From assembly GCF_002860365.1 (NCBI RefSeq), contig NZ_NMWT01000020.1, forward strand, positions 1 through 64,000: a DNA stretch of 64,000 nucleotides, given 5' to 3'. The position numbers and the translations under genes were made by a program. Every line of letters starts with the position of its first letter. Position 1 is the first letter of the stretch. Source of the stretch: Bifidobacterium parmae. Lineage in GTDB: Bacteria; Actinomycetota; Actinomycetes; Actinomycetales; Bifidobacteriaceae. Below are positions 49,785 to 59,291 of the stretch, piece by piece. The notes beneath the pieces were generated by a model. That model ran no database searches, was not told the DNA's origin, and saw nothing but the letters and a program-made list of their open reading frames with translations.

Positions 49785-50579
49785 CTACGCGTACGCGCCG
49801 TAGCGCGGATCGGACGGCAACGGGAACCGCGGATCGCACTGATCCGGCCACAAAACGGGCTCCGCATATGGATACGGCAGCTCACACCGCAACTGCTCGT
49901 AGTAGGCACGATACGCACGGAACAAGGCCAATTCCACGGGAACGGACACACCGAAAAGCGTATGAGCAGGTCGCCTGCCCATTGATTGTCGCCAGTACAG
50001 GTAGTTCACCCACACGTGCAAGTACCCGTCCCATACGATCCATCCCGGTTTCATCGTCATGCCGTTCATCAGCTCGACCATGCGAGCCGACGGCCTGCCC
50101 GTATACGGCGGCATGAACGGCGGATCATCCACATGGCCCAACGAACACGTGGAATGCAACGTCAACGACGAATCCACAGTCAACGGAAACGGAGCACGCA
50201 ACACGGCGAACAACGCGTGTCGGGTGCGGCCATGATATCGAGGCATGGGACGTACCGGACGATAATAACGAATGAAGCGGTTCGTCACCACCTCGTCTTC
50301 GCTGTCGACCCTCATCACCAGCCAGCCGTCGCGTTCGCAGAATCCCACAGGCCAATAATCACCGGCACCAGGCACCTTCGGACGAAGCATGGTGCCGCCA
50401 AGATCCCCGACCGCCGGCGTCTCCCTGCCGGATACGGCCGTCCAAAACAATGCCTGCGGCAGATCGAACCTGTCCAAGCATGCGCCGCCATACGAATCCA
50501 CCCATCCTCTGTTGGCCCAATGATGCGGATTCGTCGCCGGGTTATTCAAGACGCTTATCGCACGGATGCTATCGAACAC
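49785..50579 (-). CDS. Unknown 264-residue protein, tandem family member 1
   Basis: The first and intact member of the tandem family: FDLPQALFWTAVSGRETP, PFPLTVDSSLTLHSTCSLGHVDDPPFMPPYTG, MVELMNGMTMKPGWIVWD, GYLHVWVNYLYW and WPDQCDPRFPLPSDPRYGAY. Its 3' half is nearly identical at DNA level to that of the member at 47711, a sign of recent duplication or gene conversion. It starts at a GTG 12 bases after the stop of the mycosin-like gene, with GGGG as a weak ribosome site. No small membrane protein follows this copy. Unknown function; possibly a client or partner of the protease. Confidence 0.72.
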   Translation of the reverse strand: MFDSIRAISVLNNPATNPHHWANRGWVDSYGGACLDRFDLPQALFWTAVSGRETPAVGDLGGTMLRPKVPGAGDYWPVGFCERDGWLVMRVDSEDEVVTNRFIRYYRPVRPMPRYHGRTRHALFAVLRAPFPLTVDSSLTLHSTCSLGHVDDPPFMPPYTGRPSARMVELMNGMTMKPGWIVWDGYLHVWVNYLYWRQSMGRRPAHTLFGVSVPVELALFRAYRAYYEQLRCELPYPYAEPVLWPDQCDPRFPLPSDPRYGAYA

Positions 50580-50591
50580 ACCGACCCCGGT

Positions 50592-52452
50592 TCACCGTGA
50601 ATGACGGCCATGCGAGGACTGCGTCCCGGATCGTCGCGGAGCCTCCGACGCCCCCGGAACGGTTTGGCCGTCGGGATACCGTGGATGCGCCTGGGGCTGC
50701 GGCGCCTGAGCGGGCGCAGGAACCGGCGGATACCCCTGCACAGGCTGCTGCGGCATAGGCGGCCTCGCATACGAGACGGGTGCCGGAGCAGCGGGAACCG
50801 GAGGAACCGCCGGTGCCGGTGGATACGCCTGAGCCGGCGAAGACTGGACCGAATACCGTCCAGCCGGCGGATAGCCATTCGCGGGGGCCGGCACGACGTT
50901 CCGCGGCGGACGCTGCGAGCGGCGACGACGCTTCGCCAGCACGACCGCAAGCACGATGCCGGCCGACACCACGGCCACACCGACGCCCGCGATCACACCC
51001 CACGCCCACACGGGTAATCCGGCCGCCGGCTTCACATCCGACCGTTCGCCGGACGCTGCCCCCAAGCCCTTTGCGTCGGCGGTGTTCGTGGCCGAATACT
51101 TCATGCAATCCGAACCGCCATCCGCACGACACTGCTCGACCTTCTTCCATGCGGCCTGCTGACGCTCATACTCCTTGCCGATAAGACCCGCCTCACAGGG
51201 AATCGCAAAATCGGTCAGATCGCCGTTCGGTTGGATGCCATCAGGATTCTTCGAACAATCCTGCGTATACCAATCCTTGTATTCCGGATACTGGGCCGCG
51301 GCCTTCATCTGATATTCCAGAATCGGGTTCACATCCTTGTATTGGGTCGGATCGACCGTCAGCAACGCGTTCAGATCCACTTCTCCGAAACCGCGTTTCC
51401 TCTCCGGATCGATGGTCGGCTTGCCTTTGCCTTCCTTCGTGTTACGAACCAGCGACTGGAGAATCTGGTTGCCCGTCGCGTCCGGCCACTTCTGCATCGC
51501 CAATGCCAGATATGACGACAACACGGCCGCGGCGGTCGAAGTACCGCCATCGGAAGGCACCAATGTGCCCGCCATGAGCTGTTCCGCGGGAGCCAACACC
51601 CCCTGCCCATAGGAAAGCACCGCGATATTGCCGTCGACCGTGTCAGACCCGGAGGAAATCCGCCCATTCTGGTCCGCGCTGTTCACGGTGACGATTCCGG
51701 GAAAATACTGCATCTGCCTTGGATCGCCGACCAAATCCTTCAAGCCCTGTTTGGTGGTGTTGGGACGTCCGCTGACGGTGATTACACCATGCCGCAGTGC
51801 CGTGACGAATCCCTCATAGGCATCGGATGTCAGATCCCTGTTCTGCGAGCGATTGATGATGCGCGCCCCCCCATTTCACGGCCGTCGCCTCATCGACGCC
51901 AGGTTCCGATGCCGCCCAGTCCGTCTTGTCGGTTCCGCACCCCATCAGCTGGGCTACCCCTTTGACCGCACGGCCATTGGCTATACTCAACAGTTTCGCT
52001 TTCGGAGCTGCTCCCAGCACCCCCGTTTTGCCGTCATAATCCTTGCCGTTGCCGGCAATCCAAGTCAGCATATCCGTGCCATGCGTATACTGCCAGCTAT
52101 CCTCGCCTCTCCGGAGAGAGGCAGTCATCGGCTTCCCGTTGATGATGCACTGGGTCTTTACCCTCTTCTCGGAATCCCATTCCCGGAAGCTGCCCACCTG
52201 ATACGTGATATCGGCATCCGCCAACCCCGGATAGTCCCCGATCGGTTGGTCGTCGAGCACGGCGACCTTGACGCCGGAACCGTCGATGCCCTGCTTCCAC
52301 GCGTTCCGCACCACGTCGTTCTCCACAGGCCAACGTCCAGGCTCCTCGGCGTACGCCGACGGCGCCACCATGCCCAGACACGCGGCGAACGCCACAGCGC
52401 ATGTGGCGGCCCGGACCAATCGCCGTAATCCCCGTTCCAACGTCGTCGCCAT
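50592..52452 (-). pseudogene. Mycosin-like membrane subtilase, frameshifted at a C7 tract
   Basis: A subtilase of the type linked to type VII secretion. The first frame has signal peptide TCAVAFAACLGMVAPSAYA, the Asp box VKVAVLDDQPIG, and the His box YTHGTDMLTWIAG. At the homopolymer 51866-51872 (G7 on the coding strand) one base too many breaks the frame; without it the reading is AVKWGARIINRSQNRDL, then HGVITVSG. The Ser box is DGGTSTAAAVLSSYLA, followed by one membrane helix (VWAWGVIAGVGVAVVSAGIVLAVVL) and a long Pro-rich cytosolic tail (about 110 residues). A precise one-base slip suggests a switching gene, a recent break or a read error. AAGGGAG precedes the ATG. Confidence 0.82.
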
Positions 52453-52554
52453 ATGCCGGTTCTCCCTTCTCCACGGTCATGCGACGGATGCCCGTCGACC
52501 GTCACGTCGTCGTGATCCACTATGCCTCCCATCCTACCCCGACGATTCCGCCGT

Positions 52555-53235
52555 TCACCACACGCCCACGCCTTGCGCCGCCCCGCGCACGGGAGGCGTC
52601 CATCCGGGAGGACATGCGGGCGGGTACGGGCTCATGCCCGCACCCGGTATGCTCTCGCAGATCAGTCCGCGGGATTCGCGGAACGTGTACTCCGCGAGCG
52701 AGACGCGCGCGGCCGCCGCGTTCGCCATCAGCAGCGGCACGTCCACGAACGCCATCATCCCGACCGTCGCGTCCGCCCACCGCAACAGCTCGTTCCCGCG
52801 CATGGTCAACGGGCGCATGTCCGGCCCGTCCGGCGGCTGCAACACGATGCGACGGCCCGCGTTCCGCCGCGCCTCCGCGTCGCCCAAGGCCATGCCGGCG
52901 GCGATGTCCGCGCCGAACGGCAGCAGATGGTCCGCGGCGAGCTGCCCCACGGCCGTGGCGACCATGGCGTTCTCCGACTCCGCGCTCGGCATGGTGAACA
53001 CCACATGCCGCCAATGCCGGGTCACGCCGTACACGTCGTTCGGCCCGGACTGCCATCCGACCAGCCGGCCATGCGTATAGTCGAGCAGCATCCACCCTGC
53101 CGCATACGCGGACGCCAGCCGGTCCGCGGCGCCCGGCCCAGCCAGCCACCGTTCCGTCCGGTTCGACACTACGCGCGCCGCCATGTTCCCCTGCAACAGC
53201 GGATTGTCCAGCAAGCGTCCCCTGGGTCTTCGCAT
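52555..53235 (-). CDS. Unknown 226-residue protein upstream of the mycosin-like gene
   Basis: I do not recognise this protein. It has no signal peptide; weak hydrophobic stretches appear around residues 130-170 (VGMMAFVDVPLLMANAAAA), but a membrane helix is uncertain. The text reads as alpha/beta (ASAYAAGWMLLDYTHGRLVGWQSG, HVVFTMPSAESENAMVATAVGQLAADHLL). It starts behind GAGGCGACG and lies about 100 bases before the mycosin-like gene in the same direction, so it may be the first gene of that operon, which in turn suggests a secretion-related role. Confidence 0.6.
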   Translation of the reverse strand: MRRPRGRLLDNPLLQGNMAARVVSNRTERWLAGPGAADRLASAYAAGWMLLDYTHGRLVGWQSGPNDVYGVTRHWRHVVFTMPSAESENAMVATAVGQLAADHLLPFGADIAAGMALGDAEARRNAGRRIVLQPPDGPDMRPLTMRGNELLRWADATVGMMAFVDVPLLMANAAAARVSLAEYTFRESRGLICESIPGAGMSPYPPACPPGWTPPVRGAAQGVGVW

Positions 53236-53358
53236 CGTCGCCTCGCTTTCCGGTTCCGGCCGCTCCCCGATCGAGCCTCCGGTACCGTCCAGTCTACAAC
53301 CGCGTTCCGGCGGGCCTCGCGGGCCTCGCGGGCCTCGCGGGCTTCGCGGCCCGGCGGC

Positions 53359-54189
53359 TCAGTACGTCTTCAATGCGAGGTCGATGGTGAGGACGATGCC
53401 GGCGATTACGGCGGCGGCGCGCATCACGTTCGCGGGGATGCGGCGGGTGATGGGCGGGGCGATGTAGCCGCCGATGAAGCATCCGACGCACAGCATGATC
53501 GCGGCCGGCCAGTCGACCGCGCCGCGCACGATGAACACGATGGACGCGGTGATGTTCGCGCCCGTGCCGATCAGCGTCTTCAACGCGTTGATCTTGTGGA
53601 ACGGGCCGATCTTCGCCGCGTCGAGCACGGCGAGCGCGAGCGTGCCCGCGCCGGCGCCGAAGTACCCGGAGTAGACGGCGACCGCGACGACGCCGATCCA
53701 CACCCACCAGGAATCCTGTTTGAGCGGCTGCACGGGCCGTTCGAGGGAGTCGCCGCCCTGCATGCGCGTGAGCTGCGCGTGCGCGTCGGCGGCGGCCTGC
53801 TTGGCCTGCATGCGCCCGCGCGGGTTGACGGCGATGATGAGCGAGGAGAACAGGATCAGCGCGGGCGCGGCGAATTCGAACACCTTCGGGTCGAGTTCGA
53901 GCAGCAGGTACGCGCCGGCCACGCCGCCGACCGCGCCGATGGACACGTACACGGCGACGCGCAGCGCCTGCCCCTTGAGTTCGCGGCGCGCGCCCATCAC
54001 GCCGCCGATGCCGGTGCCGACCACGCCCACCGTGTTCGACGCGTTCGCGAGCACCGGCGGGATGCCGCAGGCTAGCAGCGCCGGATACGACACGAGCGAC
54101 GACGCGCCCACCGCGTATCCGACGAATCCCGCGCCCACTCCGGCGAGCAGGATCAGCAGCAGCGTGATGACGGAAAAACCCGCGACCAT
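53359..54189 (-). CDS. TauE/SafE-family membrane permease
   Basis: A 276-residue protein with eight hydrophobic segments. The start VITLLLILLAGVGAGFVGYAVGASSLVSYPALLACGIPPVLANASNTVGV and the second-half repeat WIGVVAVAVYSGYFGAGAGTLALAVL are the two halves of the TauE/SafE (DUF81) family, which exports or imports small sulfur compounds or organic anions. The substrate is not readable here. AGAGGAGCCGAAGGG before the ATG sets the start at 54189; the longer frame into the palindrome array is not supported. Confidence 0.88.
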   Translation of the reverse strand: MVAGFSVITLLLILLAGVGAGFVGYAVGASSLVSYPALLACGIPPVLANASNTVGVVGTGIGGVMGARRELKGQALRVAVYVSIGAVGGVAGAYLLLELDPKVFEFAAPALILFSSLIIAVNPRGRMQAKQAAADAHAQLTRMQGGDSLERPVQPLKQDSWWVWIGVVAVAVYSGYFGAGAGTLALAVLDAAKIGPFHKINALKTLIGTGANITASIVFIVRGAVDWPAAIMLCVGCFIGGYIAPPITRRIPANVMRAAAVIAGIVLTIDLALKTY

Positions 54190-54303
54190 CCCTTCGGCTC
54201 CTCTCATGCAAAGATCCATGGGCGAAGGCCCATGACCTTGTAGGGAGGATACGCCCCTACGCGCGCACCGCCCCGTTTCTCTTGCCATATGGACGCGCGC
54301 ACC

Positions 54304-54471
54304 GTCCCGTTGTCGGGAAATGAGGCCATTGCTCCCGAAACCGGGACGCTGACGCGCGCTCACCGTCCCGTTGTCGGGAAACCAGGGCACTCATCCCGAA
54401 TCCGGGACGTTTGTGTCTACTCAGCGTCCCGGATTCGGGAGCATGCGGCTGTTTTCCGGACAACGGGACGC
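54304..54471. repeat. Array of CGTCCCG...CGGGACG palindromes
   Basis: Three elements of about 45 bases lie at 54303-54348, 54363-54409 and 54424-54471. Each arm is itself a small hairpin (CCCGTTGTCGGG, CCCGAATCCGGG), and the two arms together form the larger palindrome CGTCCCG...CGGGACG. The third copy is in the opposite sense. They fill the gap between pepN and the TauE-like gene (54190-54576), where I see no gene apart from a terminator. Confidence 0.78.
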
Positions 54472-54500
54472 CCGACATACCCGCAACCGACCGCAAAACG

Positions 54501-54550
54501 CGTGGTGCCCCGGTGCATGGCCATCACGGACCATGCACCGGGGCACCACG
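54501..54550 (-). terminator. Terminator of pepN, 20-bp perfect stem
   Basis: Arms 54501-54520 (CGTGGTGCCCCGGTGCATGG) and 54531-54550 are exact reverse complements with a 10-base loop, 26 bases after the pepN stop on the minus strand. Confidence 0.82.
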
Positions 54551-54576
54551 CCGGGTCGTTCACCACCCGACCGGCA

Positions 54577-57186
54577 TCACAGGCTCTCGTTGTACTTGCG
54601 CACGGCGAGCGTGCGGCGCGAGGAGGCGACGTTCTCGACGACGAGACGCTTCAGGGCGTCTGCGGCGTCGGCGTGGGCGGCGAGCCATGCATCGCCGAGC
54701 GAGACCAGCGTGGCCGGGTCGGCGTAGCCCGGGTAGAGGCCGTTGAGCAGGGCGTCGGCCATGTGGTAGGTCTTGTTGGCCCAGATCCAGTCGATCGTGT
54801 CGAAGTACTTCGCGGCGTACGGCTCGGCCAGGTCGGGGCGCGGCGTGGCGGCGAACCCGCGGGCCACGGCCTCCAGCTGGCTGTTGGTGAGGTCCGCGTT
54901 GTGGAGCGCCTGGTCCCACGCCCAGGCCTTCGCCTCGGCGGTGCCCTTGACCGCGTGCGCGCCGTAGGCGAACTCGCGGTTCTCGGTGGTCTCCTTCTTC
55001 TTCAGCTGCGCGTCGATGTCGTCGTCGGAGTACTCGTTCACGCTGGCGAGCGCGTTGACGATCGTCCACGTGAAGTTGTTGTCGATCTCAAGGCCGTCGA
55101 ACGTCACGGAACCGGAGAGCAGGCCGCGCGCGTTCGCGGCGAACGCAGCGTCGCCCTCCTCGCCGTAGCCGAGGTAGGCGGTGGCGAGCTGGAACTGCGC
55201 GTCGGAGCCGGGTTCGGCGGCGCGCACGAGCTCGAACAGTTCGGCGGCCACGTGCTTCAGCACTTCGTCGCGGCGCGAGGCGGCCACGTAGTGGTGCGCG
55301 GTGGTGCTCATGCAGGCGAGCGCGTAGCGGAACGTGGTGGATTCGGTCTCGTGGGCGAGCAGACGCAGCGTCATATCGACGAAACGCTCGGCCGGGAATT
55401 CGCCGTCGCGGGTCATGTCCCAGAAGGCGAGCCAGATGACGGCGCGGGCGAGCGCGTCGTCCACGTCCTGCAGGTGCTCTTCGGCGAAGGCGAGCGAGGC
55501 GGCGTCGAAGCGGATCTTCGTGTAGGTGAGGTCCTCGTCGTTGACGAGCAGCAGCGCGGGGCGGCGCTTGCCGGCGGCCGCCTCGACGAGCGTGGTCTCG
55601 CCGTCCACGTCGAGTTCGACGCGGTCGGTGCGCACGACCTTGCCGCTCGTCTTGTCGAGATCGTAGAAGCCGACGGCGAGGCGGTGCGGGCGGAGCACGG
55701 GGTGCTCGGCGGGCGCGGTCTGCGTGAGCGTGAGCTGCGCGATCGTACCGTCCTTGCCTTCCTCGATGGCGGGGAGGATCGTGTTGATGCCGGATTCCTC
55801 CAGCCACTTCGCGCTCCACGCCTTCAGGTCGCGGCCGGAGGTCTTCTCCAGTTCGCCCAGCAGGTCGGCGAGCGTCGCGTTCGAGTACGCGTGCTTGTCG
55901 AGGTAGTTGTGGATGCCCTGGAAGAACTTCGTGCGGCCCACGTAGAACACGAGCTGCTTCAGCACGGAGGCGCCCTTCGCGTAGGTGATGCCGTCGAAGT
56001 TCACGTACGTGTCGTTGAGGTCGTTGATCGGCGCGACGATCGGATGCGTGGTGGGCAGCTGGTCCTGGCGCAGCGCCCAGCTCTTCTCGCCGGAGCAGAA
56101 CGTGGCCCACGCGTCATGCCATTCGGTGGCCTCGGCGGTGGCGAGCGTGGAGGTGAACTCGGCGAAGGACTCGTTGAGCCACAGGTCGTTCCACCACTTC
56201 ATCGTCACGTAGTCGCCGAACCACATGTGGGCGAGCTCGTGCAGCACGGTGACGACGCGGCGCTCGGCGAGCGCGTCGGTCACCTTGGATTCGAACACGT
56301 AGGAGTCGCGGATGGTGACCATGCCGATGTTCTCCATCGCGCCCGCGTTGTATTCCGGCACGTAGATCTGGTCGTACTTGGCGTACGGGTAGGGCACGCC
56401 CCAAGTCTTCGCGTAGAAGGCGAAGCCCTTCTTGGTGATGTCGAACAGGTAGTCGACGTCCTTGGCGAACGCGTCGGCGAGCGACTGGCGGCAGTACTGG
56501 GCCATCGGCACGATGCGGCCGTCCTCGTTCGCGTATTCGGTGTGCCATTCGGCGTACGGGCCGGCGCAGATGGCGGTCAGGTAGGAGCTCATCACCGGGG
56601 TCGGCTCGAAGCTCCACAGCTTCGTCGTCTCGTTCGGCTTCGCCTCGAGCGTGCCGTCGGCGGTCTCGCGGGCGAAGTCCTCGACGGACCTGACCGGCAT
56701 GTTGGACGTGACGATCCAGCTCTTCGGGGCGAGCACCTTGAAGTCGAAGGTGGCCTTGAGGTCGGGCTGGTCGAACACGGCGTAGACGCGGCGGGCGTCC
56801 GGCACCTCGAACTGGGAGTACAGGTACACGTTGCCGTCGGACGGGTCGACGGAGCGGTGCAGGCCCTCGCCGGTGTTGGAGTAGCGGCACTTGGCCTCGA
56901 CGACGACCTCGTTCTTGGTTTCGAGGCCGGTGAGCTCGATGCGGTCGTCGGCGAACGCCTCGGCCGGGTCGAGCGCGCGGCCGTTGAGCGTGATCGCGCT
57001 CACCTCGTCGGCGATGAGGTCGAGGAAGGTGGACGAGCCGGGCTTCGCGTTGAAGCAGATCAGGGTGTGGGAGCCGAAGGTCTTGGCGCCGACGGTCAGG
57101 TCGAGGTCCACATGGTAGTGGATGGGCGCCTCGACGATGGCCTTGCGCTCCTCGGCCTCGATGCGGGTCAGGTTCGATCCGGGCAT
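54577..57186 (-). CDS. pepN: Aminopeptidase N (M1 family)
   Basis: This 869-residue zinc aminopeptidase removes N-terminal residues from peptides in the cytosol. The exopeptidase signature GAMEN is near residue 280. The zinc motif HELAHMWFGDYVTMKWWNDLWLNESFAEF (H-E-x2-H...E) starts near 315, and the catalytic Tyr stretch VYADGI/NFDGITYAKGASVLKQL follows. The C-terminal helical ERAP1-like domain fills residues 530-869. Length and order are those of actinobacterial PepN. AGGAACACC precedes the ATG. It lies 19 bases downstream of the RNase J gene's stop, but on the minus strand comes after its own promoter region is unclear; co-transcription is not excluded. Confidence 0.97.
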   Translation of the reverse strand: MPGSNLTRIEAEERKAIVEAPIHYHVDLDLTVGAKTFGSHTLICFNAKPGSSTFLDLIADEVSAITLNGRALDPAEAFADDRIELTGLETKNEVVVEAKCRYSNTGEGLHRSVDPSDGNVYLYSQFEVPDARRVYAVFDQPDLKATFDFKVLAPKSWIVTSNMPVRSVEDFARETADGTLEAKPNETTKLWSFEPTPVMSSYLTAICAGPYAEWHTEYANEDGRIVPMAQYCRQSLADAFAKDVDYLFDITKKGFAFYAKTWGVPYPYAKYDQIYVPEYNAGAMENIGMVTIRDSYVFESKVTDALAERRVVTVLHELAHMWFGDYVTMKWWNDLWLNESFAEFTSTLATAEATEWHDAWATFCSGEKSWALRQDQLPTTHPIVAPINDLNDTYVNFDGITYAKGASVLKQLVFYVGRTKFFQGIHNYLDKHAYSNATLADLLGELEKTSGRDLKAWSAKWLEESGINTILPAIEEGKDGTIAQLTLTQTAPAEHPVLRPHRLAVGFYDLDKTSGKVVRTDRVELDVDGETTLVEAAAGKRRPALLLVNDEDLTYTKIRFDAASLAFAEEHLQDVDDALARAVIWLAFWDMTRDGEFPAERFVDMTLRLLAHETESTTFRYALACMSTTAHHYVAASRRDEVLKHVAAELFELVRAAEPGSDAQFQLATAYLGYGEEGDAAFAANARGLLSGSVTFDGLEIDNNFTWTIVNALASVNEYSDDDIDAQLKKKETTENREFAYGAHAVKGTAEAKAWAWDQALHNADLTNSQLEAVARGFAATPRPDLAEPYAAKYFDTIDWIWANKTYHMADALLNGLYPGYADPATLVSLGDAWLAAHADAADALKRLVVENVASSRRTLAVRKYNESL

Positions 57187-57205
57187 GGTGTTCCTACTGT
57201 TCCTT

Positions 57206-59071
57206 TCAGTGCTGTTCGGTGACGTCGGTGGCGATGTCGGCCACGACGGGCACGATCATCGGCTTGCGGCGCAGCTGGCGGGCGATCCAGCCGCCGAGCG
57301 TGCGGCGCATGATCTGCTGCAGCTTGTACGTGTCGGTGGTGCCGGCCATGAGCGCGTCGTTGAGCTGTTCGACGATCTGGTGGCGCACCTTGTCGAACTC
57401 GCTCTCGTCCTCGGCCACGGCGTTCAGGTAGATCTTCGGACCGGAGACGACCTCGCGGGCCTCGGAGTCGACCACGACGAACGCGGAGACGAAGCCCTCG
57501 GTGCCGAGGATGCGGCGCTTCTCCAGCTCCTCGTCGGTGAGCTCGCCGACCGAATCGCCGTCGACGTACACATAGCCGCACGGCACGGAGCCGACGACCG
57601 CGGCCTTGCCGTGGTACAGGTCGACGACGTCGCCGTCCTCGGCGAGCACGACGTTCTGCGGGTCGACGCCGGTCTTCACGGCGATCAGGCCGTTGGCGAC
57701 GAGGTGGCGGTTCTCGCCGTGGATCGGCATCGCGCACTTCGGCTTGACGATGTTGTACATGTACAGCAGCTCGCCCTCGTTGCAGTGGCCGGACACGTGC
57801 ACGGCCGCGTTGTCACGGTTGACGACCTTCGCGCCGAGCTGGACGAGCTTGTTGATGACCTTGTACACGCCGTGCTCGTTGCCCGGGATGAGCGAGCTGG
57901 CGAGGATCACCGTGTCGAACTCGTTGATGTGGATGTCGCGGTGGTTGCCGTCGGCGATGCGGCCGAGTGCGGCCATCGGCTCGCCCTGGGAGCCGGTGCA
58001 CATGTAGACGAGCTTGTCGTCCTGGATGTCGTTGGCCTGCTTGAGGTCCACGACGGTGCCTTCGGGGATGTGCAGGTAGCCGAGGTCGGCGGCGATGGAC
58101 ATGTTGCGCACCATCGAACGGCCGACGAACACGACCTTGCGGCCGTACTTATGGGCGGTGTCGACGACCTGCTGCACGCGGTGCACGTGCGAGGAGAAGC
58201 TCGCGACGATGATCTTGCGCGTGGCCTGCGCGAACGCCTGGTCGAGCGCCGGGCCGATGGAGGTCTCCGGCTTGACGAAGCCCGGCACCTCGGCGTTCGT
58301 GGAGTCCATCATGAGCAGGTCGACGCCCTTCTCGCCGATCTTGCCGAACTCGACGAGGTCGGTGATCTTGTGGTCGAGCGGCAGCTGGTCGAGCTTGATG
58401 TCGCCGGTGTCGATCAGCGAGCCGGCCGGGGTCTTCACGTGCACGGCGAGCGCGTCCGGGATGGAGTGGGTCACGGTGATGAACTCGAGGTCGAACGGGC
58501 CGACCTTGAGCTTGTCGCGGCCCTCGACCTCCACCTTGGTGGGGTTGATGTGGTGTTCCTTGCACTTCGCGTCGACGAAGGCGAGGGTGAGCTTGGAGCC
58601 GATCAGCGGGATGTCCTCGCGCAGCTTGAGCAGGTAGGGCACGCCGCCGATGTGGTCCTCGTGGCCGTGGGTGAGCACGAGCGCCTCGACCTTGTCGAGA
58701 CGGTCCTTGATGTAGTGGAAGTCGGGAAGGATGAGGTCGACGCCCGGCTGCTCCTCCTCGGGGAAGAGCACGCCGCAGTCGATGAGCAGCAGGTGGCCGT
58801 TGTATTCGATGACGTTCATGTTGCGGCCGATCTCGCCGAGGCCGCCGAGCGGCGTGATGCGCATCGAGCCCTTGCGGTACTTCGGCGGGGCGATGAGCAC
58901 GGCGTCCTGCTGGGGCGCGGTGGCCTGCGTGCCGACGTTCTGGTGGCGGGCGCGGGAGGCTCCGCCGCGGCCGCGGCCGGTGCCCTTGCCGCGGGTCGAG
59001 GAGCCGCGGCGGCGCGATGCGCCCGAGTTCTTGGAGGAGTTCCTGGTGTTCTTTTCTTTGTCTTGTGCCAT
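57206..59071 (-). CDS. rnj: Ribonuclease J
   Basis: A 621-residue metallo-beta-lactamase/beta-CASP nuclease for mRNA turnover and rRNA maturation. The first 55 residues are an Arg/Gly/Ser-rich extension, common in Actinobacteria. The core has MRITPLGGLGEIGRNMNVIEY, the zinc motif LTHGHEDHIGG (about 131-141), MDSTNAEVPGF and HVSGHCNEGEL, PKCAMPIHGENRHL. The C-terminal domain ends near DIATDVTEQH. AAGAAAGCA lies before the ATG. It is followed after 19 bases by pepN on the same strand. Confidence 0.96.
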   Translation of the reverse strand: MAQDKEKNTRNSSKNSGASRRRGSSTRGKGTGRGRGGASRARHQNVGTQATAPQQDAVLIAPPKYRKGSMRITPLGGLGEIGRNMNVIEYNGHLLLIDCGVLFPEEEQPGVDLILPDFHYIKDRLDKVEALVLTHGHEDHIGGVPYLLKLREDIPLIGSKLTLAFVDAKCKEHHINPTKVEVEGRDKLKVGPFDLEFITVTHSIPDALAVHVKTPAGSLIDTGDIKLDQLPLDHKITDLVEFGKIGEKGVDLLMMDSTNAEVPGFVKPETSIGPALDQAFAQATRKIIVASFSSHVHRVQQVVDTAHKYGRKVVFVGRSMVRNMSIAADLGYLHIPEGTVVDLKQANDIQDDKLVYMCTGSQGEPMAALGRIADGNHRDIHINEFDTVILASSLIPGNEHGVYKVINKLVQLGAKVVNRDNAAVHVSGHCNEGELLYMYNIVKPKCAMPIHGENRHLVANGLIAVKTGVDPQNVVLAEDGDVVDLYHGKAAVVGSVPCGYVYVDGDSVGELTDEELEKRRILGTEGFVSAFVVVDSEAREVVSGPKIYLNAVAEDESEFDKVRHQIVEQLNDALMAGTTDTYKLQQIMRRTLGGWIARQLRRKPMIVPVVADIATDVTEQH

Positions 59072-59222
59072 TGCTTTCTTGTGTTTCCTGTGATTCTTGC
59101 CTTCGTGCTCTCACGAAGGCGACAGATGTGTCGGCCGCCCGTTCCGGGGGCCGGCCCATGCGCGCGGGAATCCACGTTTCCGCGTATGCGTATGCGCGTA
59201 TGCGTCGCGTGTGAACGCGAAC

Positions 59223-59281
59223 GGCCCCGGCTCCCCCGCGCCCGCGTCGTCGCGACGCGTGCGGACGGGGGCACCGGGGCC
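59223..59281 (-). terminator. Probable terminator after dapA
   Basis: An imperfect 15-bp stem, GGCCCCGGCTCCCCC (59223-59237) with 59267-59281 (two mismatches), lies ten bases beyond the dapA stop on the minus strand. The loop is long and GC-rich. Confidence 0.6.
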
Positions 59282-59291
59282 TCGTCGCCCG

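Noticed and set aside
50592-53235. A complete type VII secretion locus
   Set aside because: Only a mycosin-like protease is recognisable; no FtsK/SpoIIIE-type EccC ATPase, EccB/D membrane proteins or WXG100 proteins are present in the window.
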